A stretch of DNA of 36,356 bases, taken from the NCBI GenBank assembly GCA_029932675.1, contig JAOZPP010000029.1:1-36356 (forward strand), written 5' to 3'. The translations under genes and the position numbers were made by a program. This document shows, piece by piece, positions 32,949-36,356 of this stretch. Position 1 is the first letter of the stretch; each line of letters starts with the position of its first letter. The notes beneath the pieces were generated by a model. The model did not search any database, had not been told where the DNA came from, and worked only from the letters and a program-made list of their open reading frames with translations. This stretch comes from a bacterium (GTDB taxonomy: Bacteria; SM23-81; DAOVCL01).

Positions 32949-33547
32949 TGAAAAAAAGGGGCAATTTCTTTATCATCACCATACTCTTTTTAACCTTCTT
33001 GGGAGTTGCTTGCAAAAACCCCTTCGCCCTGCGAAAGAGCGAGGAGCCAACGGGGAAAGTGGGGAGATGGGAGATCCCTACTTCTCCTCAAAAGGTGATA
33101 AATAACCTGGCCAGGGCCTACGGAGATGAGTCCTTAGTCAACTTCTCTCACTGTTTGGATGAATCATTTAGCTTCTCTGCTCCTGAGGAGTCCCTTCGCT
33201 CTCCTTCTCTTTTTCAGAACTGGGACAGAACCAGGGAGGTAGAGGTTACCCGAGGGATATTCTCCCAAGTGATGCCAGACTCCCTTTCCATCTTCCTCTT
33301 CTTTGAGGAGGATAGTCTAATCTCTGATGAGGTCTTCACTGAGAGGGCAACCCTTTATCGCCGTTACCATCTAATAGTCGAGGGATCCCTCAATGCCCCC
33401 TTATCCCATCCTGCCTATGGTCTGGCCTGTTTTAGGCTGATCTTAGGGGAGGATAACCTCTGGAGGTTGCGCTTCTGGCGGGATGAGCCGGTGGAAAGGG
33501 GAGGGGCGAACAGCTGGGCTGCCCTCAAGATGGAACTCGGCTGGTAG
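32948..33547 (+). CDS. Lipoprotein with NTF2-like look, function unknown
   Basis: This 199-residue protein has a type II signal peptide with lipobox LGVAC, the lipidated Cys being residue 22. The mature part opens with SPQKVINNLARAYGDES near residue 47 and a Cys-Leu-Asp-Glu-x-Phe-x-Phe segment, a pattern seen in SnoaL/NTF2-fold envelope proteins. It closes with W-R-L-R-F-W-R-D-E-P and a short tail. The residue after the lipid Cys is Lys, not Asp, which favours transfer to the outer membrane if the E. coli rule applies. Its start overlaps the barrel gene stop by one base. The fold is suggested, the function unknown. Confidence 0.65.
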   Translation: MKKRGNFFIITILFLTFLGVACKNPFALRKSEEPTGKVGRWEIPTSPQKVINNLARAYGDESLVNFSHCLDESFSFSAPEESLRSPSLFQNWDRTREVEVTRGIFSQVMPDSLSIFLFFEEDSLISDEVFTERATLYRRYHLIVEGSLNAPLSHPAYGLACFRLILGEDNLWRLRFWRDEPVERGGANSWAALKMELGW

Positions 33548-33864
33548 TCGGCGTCAGGCTCCCTCACCGGATATATGGGGCCTCCTACCCAACTTCGGTA
33601 TATGCCCTGACCACCAAATAGTTAAGCTGAAAGAAGTTTGTGCAGAGAGTCGTTCTCCCTCCAGCCCGCTCCATTAATGGTCTTCCAAAATCTCATCCTA
33701 CCCAATCCAATATCCCCTTGCCAGTTCGCGGATTTATCTATATATTCCCCTCGACAGCTCACTGAGGTCAGAGATCAGTTCCCCGGATTAAGAAGGTTCT
33801 TTAACCCCTGCCGACTGACACCTGATTCCTAAGGGCAGTGCGCTGTCATCTAAGGGAGAAATCT
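33548..33864. other. Intergenic gap upstream of the ABC exporter genes
   Basis: Open frames in this 317-base stretch have no ribosome sites and no recognisable products. It holds one good promoter, listed separately, and nothing else I can support. Confidence 0.5.
33718..33746 (+). promoter_or_regulatory. Sigma70-type promoter of the ABC exporter genes
   Basis: TTGCCA (33718-33723, five of six), a 17-base spacer, TATATT (33741-33746, five of six). It lies about 120 bases upstream of the first exporter gene. Confidence 0.6.
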
Positions 33865-35607
33865 ATGAGGAACCTCTTAACCTTAAAGGAATATTTCATT
33901 GAACATAGATGGAAGCTGGCCATCGGGGTCTTTAGCCTGGTGATGGTAGATGGTCTGCAGCTTATCATCCCGCGGGTGATCAAGTGGGCCATCGACGACC
34001 TCACCCAAGGGGGGATCTCCCGTAGCCATCTGCTTCGTTATTCTGCCTACATAATGGCCATTGCCATTGGGATTGGCATCTTCCGGTATTTTTGGAGGTT
34101 TTTTATTATGGGGACCTCACGGCGGATCGAGGAGGCCCTAAGAAACAGGCTCTTCCGTCACTACCAGTCCCTTCCCTTTAGCTTCTTCAACAACTATAAG
34201 ACAGGGGATCTGATGGCCCATGCCACTAATGATATCAAGGCGGTGCAAAGGGCTGTGGGGATGGGCTTTGTTATACTCACCGATGTTCTCGTCTTGGGGA
34301 CTGCCGCCATAGGTTTTATGCTCTACATTAGCCCCAAGTTAACCCTCTTTGCTTTAATGCCTGCGCCCCTGCTCATCTCTTTTGTTCTCAGGTTCGGCAG
34401 GATGCTTCACCGCCGATTCGAGAGGGTACAGGCCAGCTTCTCCAGCCTCACCGAAAGGGTGAGGGAGAACCTCTCTGGGATGAGGGTGGTGAAGGCCTAT
34501 GTGCAAGAAAGCAACGAGAGGGAGAGGTTCTCTCAGGCCAGCAGTGACTATGTGGAGAAGAATATGCAACTGGTGAGGATCTGGGGGGCTTTTTTCCCCC
34601 TCATTATGTTCTTTGCCAACTTAGGGGTGGCTATCGTGCTGCTTTTCGGGGGGAGGCAGGTAATCCTTAACTACATCAGTGTGGGCGATTTCGTTGCTTT
34701 CATCTACTACTTGGATATCCTAATCTGGCCTATGATGGGAATAGGGTGGGTGACCAACCTCTTGGAGAGGGGAAGCGCTTCAATGGGAAGGATAAACAGA
34801 ATCTTGCAGACGGCGCCGGAGATTGAGTATTCTCCAGGGGATGTGGAAATTAGGGGGAAGATAGAGTTCAAGGATCTGACCTTCTCCTATGATCAGGGGA
34901 CCCCCCCGGTCCTGCAAGGGATAAACCTCTCCATCCAACCGGGGGAATGTGTAGCCATAGTGGGTAGGACGGGGGCCGGTAAATCTACATTGGTCAGTCT
35001 CATCCCCTATCTCTTCGATCCTGGGGAGGGAAAGCTCTTCATCGATGGCCGGGAGATCCGCTCCATACCGGTGAAGGGGCTGAGAAGGGCCATCGGTTAT
35101 GTCCCTCAGGACACATTCCTCTTTTCCGATACCATCAGGGAGAACATAGCCTTTGGTAAGTTAAATGTGGAGGAAGGAAGGATTCATCAAGTTGCCCAGA
35201 TAGCTGGTATCCACCAGGAGATCCTTGAATTCCCCCAAGGTTATGACTCGGTTATCGGGGAAAGAGGGGTTACCCTCTCCGGGGGACAAAAGCAGAGGTT
35301 GGCCATTGCCCGTGCCCTGCTCATCGACCCCCAGATCCTCATCTTGGATGATGCCCTCTCTTCAGTGGACACGGATACCGAAGAGGAGATCTTGCAGAAC
35401 CTCCGGCAAGCGATAAAGGGGAAGACCACTATAGTCATCTCTCATCGGCTCTCTACAATTAAGGATGCGGACAGGATTTTTGTATTAGACGAGGGCAAAA
35501 TCGTTGAAGAAGGAACGCATCAAGAGCTTTTGGCCTCTGGTGGCCTTTACAGTCGTATCTATAAGAAGCAGCAAATCGAGGAGGAGTTCGAGAGCTATGA
35601 TTCATAG
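33865..35607 (+). CDS. ABC exporter half-transporter, subunit 1 (degenerate-site type)
   Basis: This 580-residue protein is a complete half-exporter: six transmembrane helices (about 1-310) and an ABC domain (about 330-570) with VGRTGAGKST, VPQDTFLFSDTIRENI, LSGGQKQRLAIARALL and the switch His in ISHRLST. Walker B is ILILDDALSSVD, with Asp in place of the catalytic Glu. This is the hallmark of the inactive-site half of heterodimeric exporters such as TM287/288 or LmrCD (knowledge of the family). ATG 33865 is chosen because AAGGGAGAA precedes it. An open frame to 33838 adds nine residues without a ribosome site. It overlaps subunit 2 by 11 bases. The substrate is unknown; drugs or lipids are typical. 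Confidence 0.92.
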   Translation: MRNLLTLKEYFIEHRWKLAIGVFSLVMVDGLQLIIPRVIKWAIDDLTQGGISRSHLLRYSAYIMAIAIGIGIFRYFWRFFIMGTSRRIEEALRNRLFRHYQSLPFSFFNNYKTGDLMAHATNDIKAVQRAVGMGFVILTDVLVLGTAAIGFMLYISPKLTLFALMPAPLLISFVLRFGRMLHRRFERVQASFSSLTERVRENLSGMRVVKAYVQESNERERFSQASSDYVEKNMQLVRIWGAFFPLIMFFANLGVAIVLLFGGRQVILNYISVGDFVAFIYYLDILIWPMMGIGWVTNLLERGSASMGRINRILQTAPEIEYSPGDVEIRGKIEFKDLTFSYDQGTPPVLQGINLSIQPGECVAIVGRTGAGKSTLVSLIPYLFDPGEGKLFIDGREIRSIPVKGLRRAIGYVPQDTFLFSDTIRENIAFGKLNVEEGRIHQVAQIAGIHQEILEFPQGYDSVIGERGVTLSGGQKQRLAIARALLIDPQILILDDALSSVDTDTEEEILQNLRQAIKGKTTIVISHRLSTIKDADRIFVLDEGKIVEEGTHQELLASGGLYSRIYKKQQIEEEFESYDS

Positions 35608-36356
35608 ATTTCATGAGGAAGAGGAGCTAAGCAAGCCTTATGATGCACGGCTGATGAAGAGACTATTGGGCTATGTTAAACCCTATAGAAAGGTGATATT
35701 ATTCTGTGTCTTTCTCCTCCTCTTTATCACCGGGTTTGATCTTTCCCTTCCTTATTTAACTAAGATGGCAATCGATAAACATATAGTTGTTTCCTCTCGA
35801 TTGATCACCTTTTCTGGGAAAGGGAGCCCCTTTGAACGAAGAATTAAGAAGCTATATGGTCAAAAGCTTATTCCCGTAGGAGGAGAAGCTTACCTCATAG
35901 ATTCCCGAGATCTGAGGGAAATGGATAAGAGGGATCATTTTAGGTTGGAGAAGATGGGTCTCCTCGGTGGCGAGAAGTTTTATTTCTTAAGGAAAGGGGC
36001 CTTGGAGGAGAGGAAAAGACAAGGACTTTGGGCTAAATATGGAACCCTCTTCAAGAAGGCGGGTAATGGATACTTTATCTCCTATCAGGATTTGGGGGAA
36101 ATCCAGAGGAAAGACCTAACCCTGTTGAGAAGCAGGGACATCTTCGGTTTAGAAAAGATCGCCCTATTATTTCTCTTCATCCTGATTTTAAACTTTGGCT
36201 TCAATTACGGCCAGGTTTACCTTATGCAGTATACAGGGCAAAAGTTGATGTATGATCTGAGGATGAAAGTCTTTTCCCACTTACAGAAGCTCCCCCTTTC
36301 CTTCTTTGATCAGAATCCGGTGGGGAGATTGGTCACCAGAGCCACCAATGATGTGG
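35597..36356 (+). CDS. ABC exporter half-transporter, subunit 2 (partial, cut by window end)
   Basis: The gene starts at ATG 35597 inside the end of subunit 1 and stays open to the last base, giving 253 residues. MIHRFHEEEELSKPYD leads into LLGYVKPYRKVILFC and TM1 (VFLLLFITGFDLSLPYLT). A second hydrophobic segment, IALLFLFILILNFGFNYG, follows only about 110 residues later. Then comes LRMKVFSHLQKLPLSFFDQNPVGRLVTRATND, a classic exporter segment. The insertion between TM1 and TM2 is charged and would face outward. The ABC domain lies beyond the window. It is the expected partner of subunit 1. Confidence 0.9.
   Translation, partial: MIHRFHEEEELSKPYDARLMKRLLGYVKPYRKVILFCVFLLLFITGFDLSLPYLTKMAIDKHIVVSSRLITFSGKGSPFERRIKKLYGQKLIPVGGEAYLIDSRDLREMDKRDHFRLEKMGLLGGEKFYFLRKGALEERKRQGLWAKYGTLFKKAGNGYFISYQDLGEIQRKDLTLLRSRDIFGLEKIALLFLFILILNFGFNYGQVYLMQYTGQKLMYDLRMKVFSHLQKLPLSFFDQNPVGRLVTRATNDV

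Noticed and set aside
33483-33832. Two plus-strand frames of 64 codons around the lipoprotein end and the following gap
   Set aside because: No ribosome sites and no family resemblance; the first is a shadow of the lipoprotein gene.
1-36356. CRISPR array, rRNA genes, prophage
   Set aside because: No regularly spaced direct repeats, no rRNA-like sequence and no phage structural or lysis genes were seen.

Overview
The window reads as a chromosomal segment of a diderm, probably anaerobic bacterium. Evidence for an outer membrane is three predicted outer-membrane beta-barrel proteins with signal peptides and a lipoprotein with a clear lipobox. Evidence for an anaerobic lifestyle is a 2-oxoacid:ferredoxin oxidoreductase operon and a membrane pyrophosphatase of K+-dependent type. 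The order ispE - spoVG - tRNA-Gln - prs - rplY - pth - (hppA) - ychF - rpsF - rpsR - rplI resembles the block I know from Deltaproteobacteria. However, an archaeal-type geranylgeranylglyceryl phosphate synthase homologue of the kind reported from FCB-group and related candidate phyla sits directly behind alaS. I do not assign a phylum. TTG and GTG starts are common.

Layout. 1-479: gene-free except a decayed toxin-like gene on the minus strand and a strong terminator. 480-3358 (minus): a VorCBA/KorDABC-like operon (ferredoxin subunit, alpha subunit, fused beta-gamma subunit). 3478-3872 (minus): a small zinc-ribbon protein and a doubtful 50-residue ORF. 3873-4719: gene-poor, with a possible transposase scrap and a good sigma70-type promoter for the next gene. 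4720-19096 (plus): EF-G paralogue, Wzi-like outer-membrane protein, ispE, spoVG, tRNA-Gln, prs, rplY, pth, hppA, outer-membrane protein, ychF, rpsF-rpsR-rplI, and a MalK-type ABC ATPase. 19252-26377 (plus): a promoter followed by cinA-thpR and then recA-recX-alaS-GGGPS, mostly overlapping or closely spaced.

26378-29479 is a gene-poor and visibly more AT-rich accessory island. It holds two unrecognised small genes, a decayed hicB antitoxin gene, the tail of a Y1/REP-type transposase, tandem palindromes, an apparently intact DUF4258-DUF2283 toxin-antitoxin-like pair, and two diverged copies of a repeat about 2.1 kb apart. 29480-31098 carries tatD-rsmA. 31203-33547 encodes an unrecognised beta-barrel protein and an NTF2-like lipoprotein as a coupled pair. 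From 33718 a promoter leads into two half-size ABC exporter genes, the second cut by the window edge. They look like a heterodimeric exporter.

The core region is mostly translation and cell-maintenance functions (EF-G paralogue, L25, Pth, YchF, S6/S18/L9, AlaS, RsmA), with isoprenoid/lipid genes (ispE, GGGPS) and envelope proteins interleaved. The best candidates for unusual biology are the bacterial GGGPS coupled to alaS, the altered G4 motif of the EF-G paralogue, the two-glutamate pyrophosphatase, and the repeat-bounded graveyard of toxin-antitoxin genes.
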